Assembly: GCA_005879585.1 (NCBI GenBank)
Contig: VBKG01000342.1
Location: forward strand, 1-46,906
Direction: 5' to 3'
DNA from: Deltaproteobacteria bacterium
GTDB taxonomy: Bacteria > Desulfobacterota > Binatia > DP-6
Length of the DNA stretch: 46,906 nt
Position 1 is the stretch's first letter, and the number at the start of each line of letters is the position of its first letter. The notes beneath the pieces are model-generated. The model ran no database searches. It was not told the DNA's origin and worked only from the letters and a program-made list of their open reading frames with translations. This document shows positions 1 through 8,368 of this stretch, one piece after another. A program made the translations under genes and the position numbers.

Positions 1-1
1 G

Positions 2-169
2 CGGGGCACCGTCGTCGGGTTCGCCACCTTGAGGGTGGACTTCGTCCAGGACACCTCCGATCCCAAGTACATCGACACCACCGTGGTCCCCAACAAGACC
101 GGGTCGACCGATCCGAACACGATCGCCGAGTGCTTCGGCACCGACTGCCGCTCCTTCCTCGTCAATTGA
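2..169 (+). CDS. TadG-like Flp pilus-assembly protein, C-terminal fragment (cut by window edge)
   Basis: An open frame enters from the left edge and ends with TGA at 167-169, giving about 55 C-terminal residues. It contains GFATLRVDF and a late Cys pair (AECFGTDC). The same layout, GFATFVMD then a CAKC pair close to the stop, ends the TadG-like gene at 7061-8008, so I read this as its paralogue. TadG-like proteins are membrane-anchored, mostly extracytoplasmic components of tight-adherence pili. The N-terminal membrane anchor lies outside the window, so the family call rests only on similarity to the downstream copy. Confidence 0.5.
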   Translation, partial: RGTVVGFATLRVDFVQDTSDPKYIDTTVVPNKTGSTDPNTIAECFGTDCRSFLVN

Positions 170-183
170 GCCCGAGGATCGGC

Positions 184-657
184 ATGACACGACGGCTGCT
201 GGCAGCGACGTTCCTGATCGGCTTCGCCTCGCAGGCGGACGCAATGATGCTCTGTACGGGGAAGCACGGGACCGGAACCCTGAGGATGCGCGAGACGTGC
301 TCGAGCCATGAGATGCAGGTCGATCCCATGGAGCTCGGGTTGCAGGGGCCGCCGGGCGACCCGGGCGAGCCGGGACCTCCCGGCGACCCCGGGTCCCCGG
401 GCGACCCCGGATCGCAGGGCGATCCCGGACCGCAGGGCGACCCGGGAGCGTCCGGTCTTGGGAGCGCGGCGCCGTTCGTCTGTGTGAAGGCGAAGCTCCC
501 GGCGCTGTCGACCGCCAGCGGCGACAGCGTCTGCTCGGACCTGCAGATGTTCTGCGTCGCCGAGTTCCTGAACGACACCAAGACCGGCCTCGTTCATCCG
601 TGCGGGGCGCCGGGGGACGTCTTCCCCAACGCCGACGTCCTCTGCTGCCACTTCTAG
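184..657 (+). CDS. Small secreted collagen-like (Gly-X-Y repeat) protein
   Basis: 157 residues if started at ATG 184. An upstream in-frame ATG at 130 would overlap the preceding gene, and only the 184 start puts a signal peptide first (MTRRLLAATFLIGFASQADA). The mature part has a short Cys-containing head, then about 36 residues of uninterrupted collagen-type triplets (GPP-GDP-GEP and GDP repeats, roughly residues 59-95). A C-terminal domain with several Cys ends in CCHF. Collagen triplets form trimeric stalks in bacterial surface proteins. The C-terminal Cys domain could be the trimerising or binding head, which is inference. It starts 14 bp after the TadG-like fragment, so co-transcription is likely. 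Function is unknown. Confidence 0.75.
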   Translation: MTRRLLAATFLIGFASQADAMMLCTGKHGTGTLRMRETCSSHEMQVDPMELGLQGPPGDPGEPGPPGDPGSPGDPGSQGDPGPQGDPGASGLGSAAPFVCVKAKLPALSTASGDSVCSDLQMFCVAEFLNDTKTGLVHPCGAPGDVFPNADVLCCHF

Positions 658-667
658 GCAGCGCGCT

Positions 668-1975
668 TCACTTCCCGAACCGATTCAGCGTCTGGTAGTC
701 GAAGAACACCGGGTCGAGCGGGAGCCGCCGATCGTTCGGCGGCTCCGCCCCCGGGCCGTTCAGCCCCGCGACGGTCGCGCGGTCGCCCTTGACGTTCTCC
801 GACACCTCCATGGCGAAGGTCGCGCCCCACCAGCTCTCGTGCTCGTTGAAGGGAGCCGTTGCGAAGCCCGTCACCTGGTACGTGTTCAGCAGCTCTCCCT
901 GCCACGAGAACTTCCGGTTCCACGCGCCCTGCCACGTGTAGTCGTCGACCCAGAGCTCGAGCCGCCCGTAGAGGTAGTACTTGTCCTTCGGGACGCCCTC
1001 GAGGATCCAGAATCGCCGCCGCGCGACGCCGGCGGCGACGGGCGCCCACGCGACGCCTGGCCAGCCCTTCACCTGGAATCCCGCGGCGCGGTCGTTGTTG
1101 GTCGATATCGTGCGCCAGCCGCCGCCGGGCAACGGGTGGCGGACGACCTTGCCGGCGATGCTGTCCGGGTCGACGATGCGCAGCCCGTCCCGATGGCCGA
1201 CCACCTTCCAGGTGAAGTCCTCCGGCTTGCCGTCGAAGAAGAACCCGTCGTCCTGGCTCGTGTCGGAGCCGAGGAAGCCGTCGGAGCGGTTGGCGGGTGA
1301 CACGGCGCGCACGCGCCGGAGGGCCGGCACATACGCCCAGTTCGCGTCGCGCTTGGTGGGGTCCTTGTAGCGGTGCCCGAGCGCTGCGGTCCCCTGCAGG
1401 TCGGCGGGGCTGATGCTGAGCGCCAGGAACTGGAAGAGGAAGTTCTCCGGGTTCGACGCCGGCGCATACTTCCGCGGCTGCCCGTCGTAGTAGAGGAAGC
1501 GAACATCCTGGACCGCCGACCGATCCTGGCCCGAGCGGCTCACCCAGCTGAGCAGCACGAGATTCCTGCTGTTACCGCCCGTGTAGTACGCGTAGTCGAC
1601 GTTCCACAGGATCTTGGCGCCGGCGTCCGGATCGTCGTCGCGAATGTCCGGGAACGGCAGACCCGTGATGTAGTCCGGCCGCTTCCCCGTCGTCTTGTCG
1701 ACCGGCGACTTGTGCTCGTCGAGCACGAGATGCTCGGCGTTCCAGCGGGTGGCCGCGTCGAACCCGTCGTCCCATTTCCAGCGGCTGTTCGGGAAGTCGA
1801 CGACGGCGTTCCGATAATCACCGTTCCGGTAGTGCTTCAGGATCTCGGGCGGCAGCAGATCGCGTGCGTCATCCGCCGTCGTCTTGTCGAGCGTCGCACC
1901 GGGGTCGAGGACGCCCGCTCCGCACACCGCCGCCACCCCGAGCAGCGCGACGGCCGTCAGCGCCGTGCGCCGCAC
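668..1975 (-). CDS. DUF1329 family secreted/outer-membrane-associated protein
   Basis: About 435 residues from the GTG at 1975, 4 nt after the stop of the MMPL gene. This start gives a clean signal peptide (VRRTALTAVALLGVAAVCGAG). A longer GTG start at 2041 is also open but overlaps MMPL by about 60 bp. The mature protein is rich in Trp and Tyr and matches DUF1329, a LolA/LppX-like outer-membrane-associated family that recurs beside RND/MMPL exporters and YCF48-like proteins. Motifs seen include WNVDYAYYTGG, the RRVRAVSP segment and a C-terminal DPVFFDYQTLNRFGK. It is the last gene of the minus-strand cluster and probably works with the transporter on envelope lipid or hydrophobic-substrate traffic. 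That role is inferred from context. Confidence 0.8.
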   Translation of the reverse strand: MRRTALTAVALLGVAAVCGAGVLDPGATLDKTTADDARDLLPPEILKHYRNGDYRNAVVDFPNSRWKWDDGFDAATRWNAEHLVLDEHKSPVDKTTGKRPDYITGLPFPDIRDDDPDAGAKILWNVDYAYYTGGNSRNLVLLSWVSRSGQDRSAVQDVRFLYYDGQPRKYAPASNPENFLFQFLALSISPADLQGTAALGHRYKDPTKRDANWAYVPALRRVRAVSPANRSDGFLGSDTSQDDGFFFDGKPEDFTWKVVGHRDGLRIVDPDSIAGKVVRHPLPGGGWRTISTNNDRAAGFQVKGWPGVAWAPVAAGVARRRFWILEGVPKDKYYLYGRLELWVDDYTWQGAWNRKFSWQGELLNTYQVTGFATAPFNEHESWWGATFAMEVSENVKGDRATVAGLNGPGAEPPNDRRLPLDPVFFDYQTLNRFGK

Positions 1976-1979
1976 CGCT

Positions 1980-4709
1980 CTAGCGGACGCCGGCGGTCGC
2001 CCGGGCACCTTCGGCCGCGAGCGCCGCCGCAGCAGCCTCACGCTGGCGCTGTCGCTCCTCCGCGTACTTGATCGCGAAGCGCGGCTTCAGGAGCGACACC
2101 ATCGGCGGGATGAACATCAGCGCGCCCATCAGGTGGAAGCCGAGGAGCAGCACGAGGAGCAACGCCATCTGGGCCTGGAACTTCATCGGGAAGAACACCC
2201 AGAAGATGATGCTCGCCGTCAGCGAGACGCCGGTGAACAGCACGGTCTTGCCCGTGGTCTCGAACATCCGGCGGATCGCGACGTCGAAGCCCTCGCCGGC
2301 CACCAGCTCCTCCACGATGCGCGACAGCACGTAGTAGCCGTAGTCGATGCCGATCCCGATGCCGACCGCCGCGACCGGCAACGAGTTGATGTTCATGTCG
2401 ATGCCGAGGAGGTACATGACCGCCTCGGACAGCGGCTGGGCGACCAGCGACGGCAGCATCACGATGAGCGCCCCCGTCACCGAGACGTACGTGGCGTAGC
2501 TCAGCAGGAACACGACGATGAGGATGAGGATCAGGTTCACCCGATAGGACCACTCCACCTCCTCGTTCACGGCGGCGAGGATGCCGATCAGCCCGCCCGC
2601 CAGCCGGTAGCGCACCGACGACGCGTCGCCCTCGTGCTCGGCGATGTACTGCTTCGCGCGCGTGATCGAGTTCTCGATCGTCTCGTGGGTGTAGTCGCGG
2701 TAGAAGACGCTGATCGTCGCGTTCGTGTAGTTCATGTCGAAGAAGCGGTCCATCTCGCCGCGCCGCGTGCCGGAGGTGAGGAGGAAGAAGAGCTGGCTCA
2801 CGTGGTCGTTGCGCGTGGGCAGCATCTCCCACTTGGGATCCGCCTCGTGGAACGTCCGGAAGATCTTCTTGAGCAGCGTCGCCGCCGTGACCGCGCCGCC
2901 CACTTCGGGCCGCTCCGCCATGTAGCGGCCGAAGAGATCGAGCTGGTTGAGCGTCTCGGCGTCCTTGATCGCTCCCTCGCGCTGCTGGCACGTCTCCCCG
3001 CCGCACGCGCCCTCCTGCTCGGGACGACAGGGCTTGCAGGCGTCGCCGGCGCACGGCTTCCCGCCGTCGGTGCAGTACGCCTTCCCCTCCGCGATGATGA
3101 TCAGCTGGCTCGCGCCGAGGAACTTCTCGTTCACCTTCCCGAAGGCGACGTTGTAGGGATGGTCGGCATAGAGAAGCGCCGCGCCGGGCGTCGTGTCGCC
3201 GACCTTCAGGAGATGCTGGAAGTAGAGGCCGACGGTGAGCAGCGAGAGCAGGCAGACCGCCATCGCGCCGCGCCGCCAGCCGCCCGCGAGCCAGAGGAGG
3301 CCGCGCTCGATCGCCTCGTAGAGCGCGCCGAAGAACCGGCCGAAGCCGTCCGTCGCCCGGCTCATCGCCGTGCCGACGGCCGCGTAGCCGAAGAGGCGGC
3401 GGTCGAGCAGCATGTCGACGGCGAGGCCGACCACCGCGACCGCGAGGAGCGCCTGCACCGGCCACGCCGGAATGACGGCGTACAGGTAGAAGAGCCACGA
3501 GACGGCCACGAGGATCATCCACGCCATGAAGCGCTCGAGGATCCCCTGCGCTGCACCCTCCTCGCTCGGCGGCGGCGTGAAGGAAAGGATGATCGGGTGC
3601 AGCGTCACGACGCTCACGAAGATCGAGATGATCCAGAACGAGCAGAGGATCGCGAGCTTCTGGATGATCGGGATGCGCGCGACGAGCAACGTGAGGATCG
3701 CGAGCCCGTCGGCCAGCAGCGACACCATCGCGGGCGCGTAGATCTCGGTGTACGACTTGACGATCGCCCGGTTCTTGTCGCCGAGCCGGCGGTACTCCTC
3801 GTGGTAGCGCTCCATCGACTGGACGGAGTGCGAGTGGGCGCGCGCCGAGATGAGGAGCGGGATGACGAGCACCAACGGATCGAGGCTGAGGCCCCAGAGA
3901 CCGCCGAAGCCGAGCCCCCAGATCGCCGAGAGGAGCCCGCTGAACGCCGGGATCACGACGCCCTGCCAGCTCCGGAACTCCACCCAGAGGATCAGCAGGA
4001 TCATGACGATCGAGGCGCCGAGCACGCCCGTCATCTTCGGCATGATCTCCATGAAGTACGCGAAGAGGATCGGGATGCCGGTGACGTAGATCGTCGTGTT
4101 GTCGTCGGACTCGCGCTTGACGATCTCCTGGATCTTCACCCACATCGTCGGGAGGTCGAAGTACTCCTCCCAGAAGCCGGCGATGATCTGCGTCGCCTTG
4201 TCGTCCTCGGAGACGAAGAGGCCGTGGACGCCCTCGGTGGAGTAGACCTTGAGCTTCAGGAAATCGAGGTCGTCCTTCGACTCCGGGACGCGCGGATACA
4301 TGAGCGGGACGACCTTGATGCCCGAGCCGGCGGTGAGCGTCGTCTTCACCTTCGGGTGGGTGATGGAGAGCACCTGCTCGCCGTTGACGCCGGGGATGTC
4401 GTGCAGGAGCGCCAGCGTGATGCGGTCGACCTTCTGCACCGTCTCGGGGTCGTCGAAGATCGTGCCGTTCTTCACCTCGACGACGATCAGCACCGTGTTC
4501 GCGGTGCCGAACATGCTGCGGTACTGCTGGTAGAGCCGGATGTACGGGTGGTTCTTCGGGTAGAGGTCGAAGAAGTTCGTGAAGACGTGCATCCGGAACC
4601 ACATGAAGAGGGCCAGGCCGACGGTGATGACCGCGACGACCATCGAGACGAGGATGCGGTGACGCAGGAGGAAGAAGAGGTAGGCTTCGATCGTCCGGCG
4701 GGAAAGCAT
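1980..4709 (-). CDS. RND/MMPL superfamily transporter
   Basis: 909 residues with the two-fold RND layout. TM1 is near residues 20-36, then a long periplasmic porter loop, a TM bundle at about 205-400, TM7 near 470, a second porter loop and a second bundle at about 710-870. The transmembrane acidic relay motif GIGIGIDYGYYVLSR near residue 780 is typical of MMPL/COG1033 exporters. The second loop carries a six-Cys cluster (near residues 550-580) that is not a general family feature. The start ATG 4709 lies 4 nt after the stop of the YCF48 gene, so the two are tightly co-transcribed. Family members export lipids or hydrophobic compounds by proton motive force. The substrate here is unknown. Confidence 0.9.
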   Translation of the reverse strand: MLSRRTIEAYLFFLLRHRILVSMVVAVITVGLALFMWFRMHVFTNFFDLYPKNHPYIRLYQQYRSMFGTANTVLIVVEVKNGTIFDDPETVQKVDRITLALLHDIPGVNGEQVLSITHPKVKTTLTAGSGIKVVPLMYPRVPESKDDLDFLKLKVYSTEGVHGLFVSEDDKATQIIAGFWEEYFDLPTMWVKIQEIVKRESDDNTTIYVTGIPILFAYFMEIMPKMTGVLGASIVMILLILWVEFRSWQGVVIPAFSGLLSAIWGLGFGGLWGLSLDPLVLVIPLLISARAHSHSVQSMERYHEEYRRLGDKNRAIVKSYTEIYAPAMVSLLADGLAILTLLVARIPIIQKLAILCSFWIISIFVSVVTLHPIILSFTPPPSEEGAAQGILERFMAWMILVAVSWLFYLYAVIPAWPVQALLAVAVVGLAVDMLLDRRLFGYAAVGTAMSRATDGFGRFFGALYEAIERGLLWLAGGWRRGAMAVCLLSLLTVGLYFQHLLKVGDTTPGAALLYADHPYNVAFGKVNEKFLGASQLIIIAEGKAYCTDGGKPCAGDACKPCRPEQEGACGGETCQQREGAIKDAETLNQLDLFGRYMAERPEVGGAVTAATLLKKIFRTFHEADPKWEMLPTRNDHVSQLFFLLTSGTRRGEMDRFFDMNYTNATISVFYRDYTHETIENSITRAKQYIAEHEGDASSVRYRLAGGLIGILAAVNEEVEWSYRVNLILILIVVFLLSYATYVSVTGALIVMLPSLVAQPLSEAVMYLLGIDMNINSLPVAAVGIGIGIDYGYYVLSRIVEELVAGEGFDVAIRRMFETTGKTVLFTGVSLTASIIFWVFFPMKFQAQMALLLVLLLGFHLMGALMFIPPMVSLLKPRFAIKYAEERQRQREAAAAALAAEGARATAGVR

Positions 4710-4713
4710 GTGC

Positions 4714-5748
4714 TCAGCGTGTCTCGACCGCCGCGGGAAGGACGACGCGGTCCTGCTCGATGCGGGCGGTGAACCCGTTGCCGCCGACGACGAAGCCCTC
4801 GGGGCCGTCGCCGAGGCTCACGGCGCGCAGCCAGACGAGCTGCTGCTTGCCGGGCAGCTCGTGGCGCACCCACGTCTCGCCGCCGTCCGTGCTGGTCAGC
4901 ACCATGCCCGTGTCCCCGGTCACGACGCCGTAGCGGCCCGCCACCTGCACGCCGTAGAGGCCGGGGTTCTTCAGCGCCTCGAGGAACCCGAGCTCCTCGA
5001 TCGAGCCGGCCGCCACCGAGCCGCGCTGGACTTCCCACGTGCCGCCGCCGTCGCGGGTGCGGAGAACGAGCCCGTCGATGCCGACCACCCAGCCCTGCCT
5101 GGGCGTCGAGAAGCTCACGCCGAAGAGCGTCTTCTCGGTGCCGACGGGCCGCTTCGTCCACGTGGCGCCGCCGTCGTCCGTGGCGAGCAGCGTGCCGTAC
5201 TCTCCGGCGACGAACCCATGCTGCGCGTCCGGGAACGAGACGTCGTAGAGGACGACGTCGTCGGTGAGCGAGCGGTCCTCCCAGTTCTCGCCGCCGTCGT
5301 GCGTGACGGTCACCGCGCCCCAGTCACCGACCGCCCACGCGGTCCGCGCGTCGAGCGCCCGCACCTTGAAGAGCGGCTTCTGCGACCCGATCGGGCTCGT
5401 CTGGCGCGTCCACGTCGCCCCGGCGTCCTTCGTGTGGAGGATGAGCGCCGACTTGCCGACCACCCAGCCGTCGTTGCGCCCGGCGAAGTCGACGCCGAAG
5501 AGCGGCGTCTTCGTGCCGCTGTCGCGCGGCTGCCACGTCTTGCCGGCGTCCGCCGTGTGGTAGATCGCCCCGAAGTTGCCGACTGCCCACGCCTCGCGTC
5601 CGTCGACCGCCTTGACGTCGTAGAGGTTGTCGCGGAGGACCGCGCTGGACGCGGGGCGGGCGGACATCGCGCACGCGAGCGCGAGACCGGCCGCGCGCGC
5701 CGCCCGTGTGCAGCGCGGTCGCCCCGGGGCCGGCATCGGTCGCGCCAT
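4714..5748 (-). CDS. YCF48/BNR-repeat secreted beta-propeller protein
   Basis: 344 residues. An N-terminal export signal is followed by at least five repeats of the type AWAVGNFGAIYHTADAGKTW: a G-W/A-V-G strand, then a DGGxTW or DAGxTW Asp-box turn. This is the YCF48/HCF136-like seven-bladed propeller also found in BNR-repeat proteins. In cyanobacteria YCF48 assists photosystem II assembly. In heterotrophs such proteins are commonly encoded next to MMPL and DUF1329 genes, where the role is thought to be in export or envelope assembly. Spacing to the MMPL start is 4 bp. The upstream gap to the truncated CoA-transferase is about 60 bp and could hold the promoter. Confidence 0.85.
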   Translation of the reverse strand: MARPMPAPGRPRCTRAARAAGLALACAMSARPASSAVLRDNLYDVKAVDGREAWAVGNFGAIYHTADAGKTWQPRDSGTKTPLFGVDFAGRNDGWVVGKSALILHTKDAGATWTRQTSPIGSQKPLFKVRALDARTAWAVGDWGAVTVTHDGGENWEDRSLTDDVVLYDVSFPDAQHGFVAGEYGTLLATDDGGATWTKRPVGTEKTLFGVSFSTPRQGWVVGIDGLVLRTRDGGGTWEVQRGSVAAGSIEELGFLEALKNPGLYGVQVAGRYGVVTGDTGMVLTSTDGGETWVRHELPGKQQLVWLRAVSLGDGPEGFVVGGNGFTARIEQDRVVLPAAVETR

Positions 5749-5808
5749 TACACGGGCGTTCTCACGGCGTCAATACAAGCGGACGGTCCGCGTCTCCGAC
5801 CCGTCGCG

Positions 5809-6933
5809 TCAGATCACGCCGTCGCGCTCGAGGGCGCGGAGGTCGTCCGCCGAAAGCCCGAGCAGCTCGCCGTAGACGTCCGCGTTGTGCGCGCCGAGCC
5901 GCGGCGCCCCGCCGCGGATCGCCCCTGGCGTGCGCGAGAAGCGCGGATAGACGCCCTGCATGCGGACGGGACCGATGACCGGATCGTCCACCGCCACGAG
6001 ATCCTCGCGCGCGGCGATGTGCGGGTCGGCGAAGATGTCGGCGGCCGAATAGGCGACGCCGAACGGCACGTCGTGCCGCACGAGGATGTCGGCGATCTCG
6101 GCCGCCGTCCGCGACCGGCACCAGTCCGCGACGATCGCGTTGATGACGTCCCCGTGCTCGGCGCGGAGCGCCAGCGTGGTGAAGCGCGGATCGGCGAGGA
6201 GGTCCTCGCGCCCCATCGCACGGGCGAGGCGCGGGAAGAGGCCGTCACCCGCCGCGACGATGCAGACGAACTTCCCGTCGCGTGTCTCCCAGTTGTCGAG
6301 CGGCGCCGAGTTGGCGAGCCGGTTGCCCTCGCGCTCGCGCACGAGCCCGAGCCGGTCGTACGCGGCGAGCGTGTGCTCCATGACGCGCAGGACCGACTCG
6401 TAAAGCGACAGATCCACCCACTGGCCGCGAGCGGGCGCGCCCGTCTCGCGCGCGCGCCTGTCGCGCTCCCACAGCGCCGACACGATCGCCAGCGCGTTGA
6501 AGACGCCGGTCAGGTAGTCGGCGATGACGACGCCCGGACGCACCGGTGGGCGGTCCGGATGGCCGGTGATGTAGAGGAGCCCGCCGGCGGCGATGCCGTT
6601 CCGGTCGAGGCCGGGCCGATCGCGATAGGGTCCCGTCTGCCCATAGACCGAGACGCGCGTCAGGACGAGCGCGGGGTTCAGCGCGGCGAGTGTCTCGTAG
6701 CCGAGCCCCCAGCTCTCGAGCGTCCCGGGCTGGAAGTTCTCGACCACGACGTCGACGAGCGGCACGAGGCGCCTGAGCAGCGCCTGGCCGGCGGCTTTCC
6801 GCAGATCGCACGTGATCGATTTCTTTCCTCGGTTCTCGACCGCCCAGAAGAGCGAGTAGCCGTCGACGAACGGGCCGATCGAGCGCAGGAAGTCCCCGCG
6901 TGAGCGGGCCGCTGGGCGGATGCATGGCCACAT
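5809..6933 (-). CDS. CaiB/BaiF (class III) CoA-transferase, N-terminally truncated
   Basis: 374 residues. The body is a good CaiB/BaiF protein: WAVENRGKKSITCDLRK, VENFQPGTLESWGLGY, and VIADYLTG holding the expected catalytic Asp. It has the usual C-terminal half (RDGKFVCIVAAGDGLFPRL). However it begins at the segment that normally follows the first Rossmann part. The usual opening of about 40 residues (GVRVLDL...LGADVIKVE) is absent. An in-frame TGA near 6961 prevents extension, and the other two minus-strand frames up to 7060 do not contain it. Since the missing part contributes to CoA binding, this is probably a decayed or inactive gene. The intact homologue in this window is at 17701-18918. 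Confidence 0.7.
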   Translation of the reverse strand: MWPCIRPAARSRGDFLRSIGPFVDGYSLFWAVENRGKKSITCDLRKAAGQALLRRLVPLVDVVVENFQPGTLESWGLGYETLAALNPALVLTRVSVYGQTGPYRDRPGLDRNGIAAGGLLYITGHPDRPPVRPGVVIADYLTGVFNALAIVSALWERDRRARETGAPARGQWVDLSLYESVLRVMEHTLAAYDRLGLVREREGNRLANSAPLDNWETRDGKFVCIVAAGDGLFPRLARAMGREDLLADPRFTTLALRAEHGDVINAIVADWCRSRTAAEIADILVRHDVPFGVAYSAADIFADPHIAAREDLVAVDDPVIGPVRMQGVYPRFSRTPGAIRGGAPRLGAHNADVYGELLGLSADDLRALERDGVI

Positions 6934-7029
6934 GCCATGCCGGGCGCATCGACGCTGTCAAGGCGGTAACGAATCATCATGAAGTCGTCGCTTCCGGGCG
7001 CGCATGTGCCGGCGCCGCGGCGGCCGTCG

Positions 7030-7045
7030 AGGCATCGAAGTTGCT
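7030..7045 (+). promoter_or_regulatory. Possible sigma-54 (-24/-12) promoter
   Basis: AGGCATC-GAAG-TTGCT matches the consensus TGGCACG-N4-TTGCW at GG (7031-7032), C, A and the whole TTGCT, with exact GG-N10-GC spacing. The predicted start site is about 7056, only 5 nt before the TadG-like ATG. Weakest of the six candidates because the first T and two -24 bases differ. Confidence 0.4.
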
Positions 7046-7060
7046 ACTCACACCTGGCAG

Positions 7061-8008
7061 ATGAACCGCTCCCGCAAGAGCGAGCACGGGCAGGCCCTCG
7101 TCACCATGGTGCTGTGGCTGACCGGTGCCTTCTTCGCCCTCACGGTCGTGGGTGTCGACCTCGGTCACCTCGGGACCTCGGCCACCGAGGTGCAGACCGT
7201 CGCGGACATCGCCGCAGCGGCAGGCGCGCGCAACCTCCTGAAGGGCGGCTCGGCCAACACCGCGAAGACGGAGGCGATCAACGTGGTGGCGAAGAACAAG
7301 GTCGACGGGCAGCTGTTCACGATCGCGGCGGCCGACGTCCACGTCGGGACCTACATCAACGGCGTGTTCAACGAGACGAGCATCAACCCGAGCGCCGTGC
7401 GCGCTACGCCGAGCGTCACCGTGAACAACGTGGCCGCGGGCCTCGTCGGCATGAGGACCGCGACGATCCAGAAGGAGGCGATCGCCTCGTTCCAGGGCAT
7501 CTCGAAGGGGCAGCCCACGCTTCCCGTCGTCCTCGGGGAGTGTCTGTTCCCGGAGATCCAGGACTGCTTCAGCGACTCCTGCATGCCGACGGACACCGCG
7601 TTTCCGAAGGACTCCGAGCCGCGGACCGCGTGGACGACCTTCACTGGAGGCAACGCCACGGGCGACATCCTGCAGTGGCTCTCTGCCGCGTGTGGCGGCG
7701 GAGGCCAGACCCCCCCGACCTACAGCGTCGGCGATACCCTCAACGTCGTCACCGGCGCCCACGGGTCCGCGGTCCATGCCATCGCCTGCATGTTCAACAG
7801 CGGGCAGCGGCAGTTCCTGATCCCGATCGTCAAGTGCAACGGCAACGCGTTGACCAGCACGGTGACCGGGTTCGCCACCTTCGTCATGGACAGCGCGGCG
7901 GACAACAAGGGCGTCGACTGGCACACCAAATCGATGGAGATCAACGACACCCCGCTCGCCGGCGGCTGCGCCAAGTGCGGCAGCGGCAAGATGGCGCTCG
8001 TGAAGTGA
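7061..8008 (+). CDS. TadG-like Flp pilus-assembly protein (putative)
   Basis: 315 residues from ATG 7061. The upstream in-frame ATG at 7004 adds an unlikely 19 residues. The N-terminus HGQALVTMVLWLTGAFFALT is the typical TadE/TadG 'E/H-GQ-A' membrane anchor. It is followed by ADIAAAAGARNL, the D-x2-ALAGA-like segment shared by Tad proteins, whose first residues line up with pseudopilin-like processing proteins. The rest is extracytoplasmic with several Cys (CFSDSC, ACGGG, CAKC). It lies downstream of a possible sigma-54 element and upstream of a small secreted protein. It is paralogous to the fragment at 2-169. Other tad genes (tadA, B, C, cpaB) are not in the window. Confidence 0.7.
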   Translation: MNRSRKSEHGQALVTMVLWLTGAFFALTVVGVDLGHLGTSATEVQTVADIAAAAGARNLLKGGSANTAKTEAINVVAKNKVDGQLFTIAAADVHVGTYINGVFNETSINPSAVRATPSVTVNNVAAGLVGMRTATIQKEAIASFQGISKGQPTLPVVLGECLFPEIQDCFSDSCMPTDTAFPKDSEPRTAWTTFTGGNATGDILQWLSAACGGGGQTPPTYSVGDTLNVVTGAHGSAVHAIACMFNSGQRQFLIPIVKCNGNALTSTVTGFATFVMDSAADNKGVDWHTKSMEINDTPLAGGCAKCGSGKMALVK

Positions 8009-8088
8009 GCTGCCCCCGGGCCGGGAGCCCCGGTCCGGGCCGCGTGATCGCCTCCGGAGCGCCGGTGGACGCGCAAGGAAAGGTGCGG

Positions 8089-8358
8089 ATGAACGGGATC
8101 ATCGGAACGGTTTTCATGCTGCTGCTCGCAACCGCAGTGGTGCCTCCGCCGGTGGCGGCCGCCGGCAAATGGTCGCGGCGGCAGGCGAGGCTCGCGAGTT
8201 GCCCACGCAACCGGACGCTCGCGCGGACCGACACGAAGACGTGCCCCGCAACGAAACGCCGGCCCGCGATCACGATGCGGCGTGCGTGCTGCTACAACCC
8301 GAACGGGCGTCTCGTGTGCAAGCCGTTCGGGCCGTGTCCGCCACGTTCGCCGTCGTAG
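8089..8358 (+). CDS. Small secreted Cys-containing protein, function unknown
   Basis: 89 residues from ATG 8089, with a purine-rich ribosome site (AAGGAAAGG, 8075-8083) just upstream. An N-terminal signal peptide (about residues 1-25, ending VAAAG) is followed by a basic mature peptide with five Cys, including RACCYNPNG and CKPFGPC near the end. It begins 80 bp after the TadG-like stop. The collagen-like gene has the same position after its own TadG-like gene and also ends in a CC motif. No family recognised. It could be a minor surface or pilus-associated peptide. Confidence 0.6.
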   Translation: MNGIIGTVFMLLLATAVVPPPVAAAGKWSRRQARLASCPRNRTLARTDTKTCPATKRRPAITMRRACCYNPNGRLVCKPFGPCPPRSPS

Positions 8359-8368
8359 CTCAGGCTGA

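Noticed and set aside
1884-4772. Long plus-strand open frame opposite the MMPL gene
   Set aside because: Its translation is dominated by Arg/Asp/Glu/His low-complexity sequence, and the minus-strand protein is an unmistakable RND transporter. It is a high-GC shadow.
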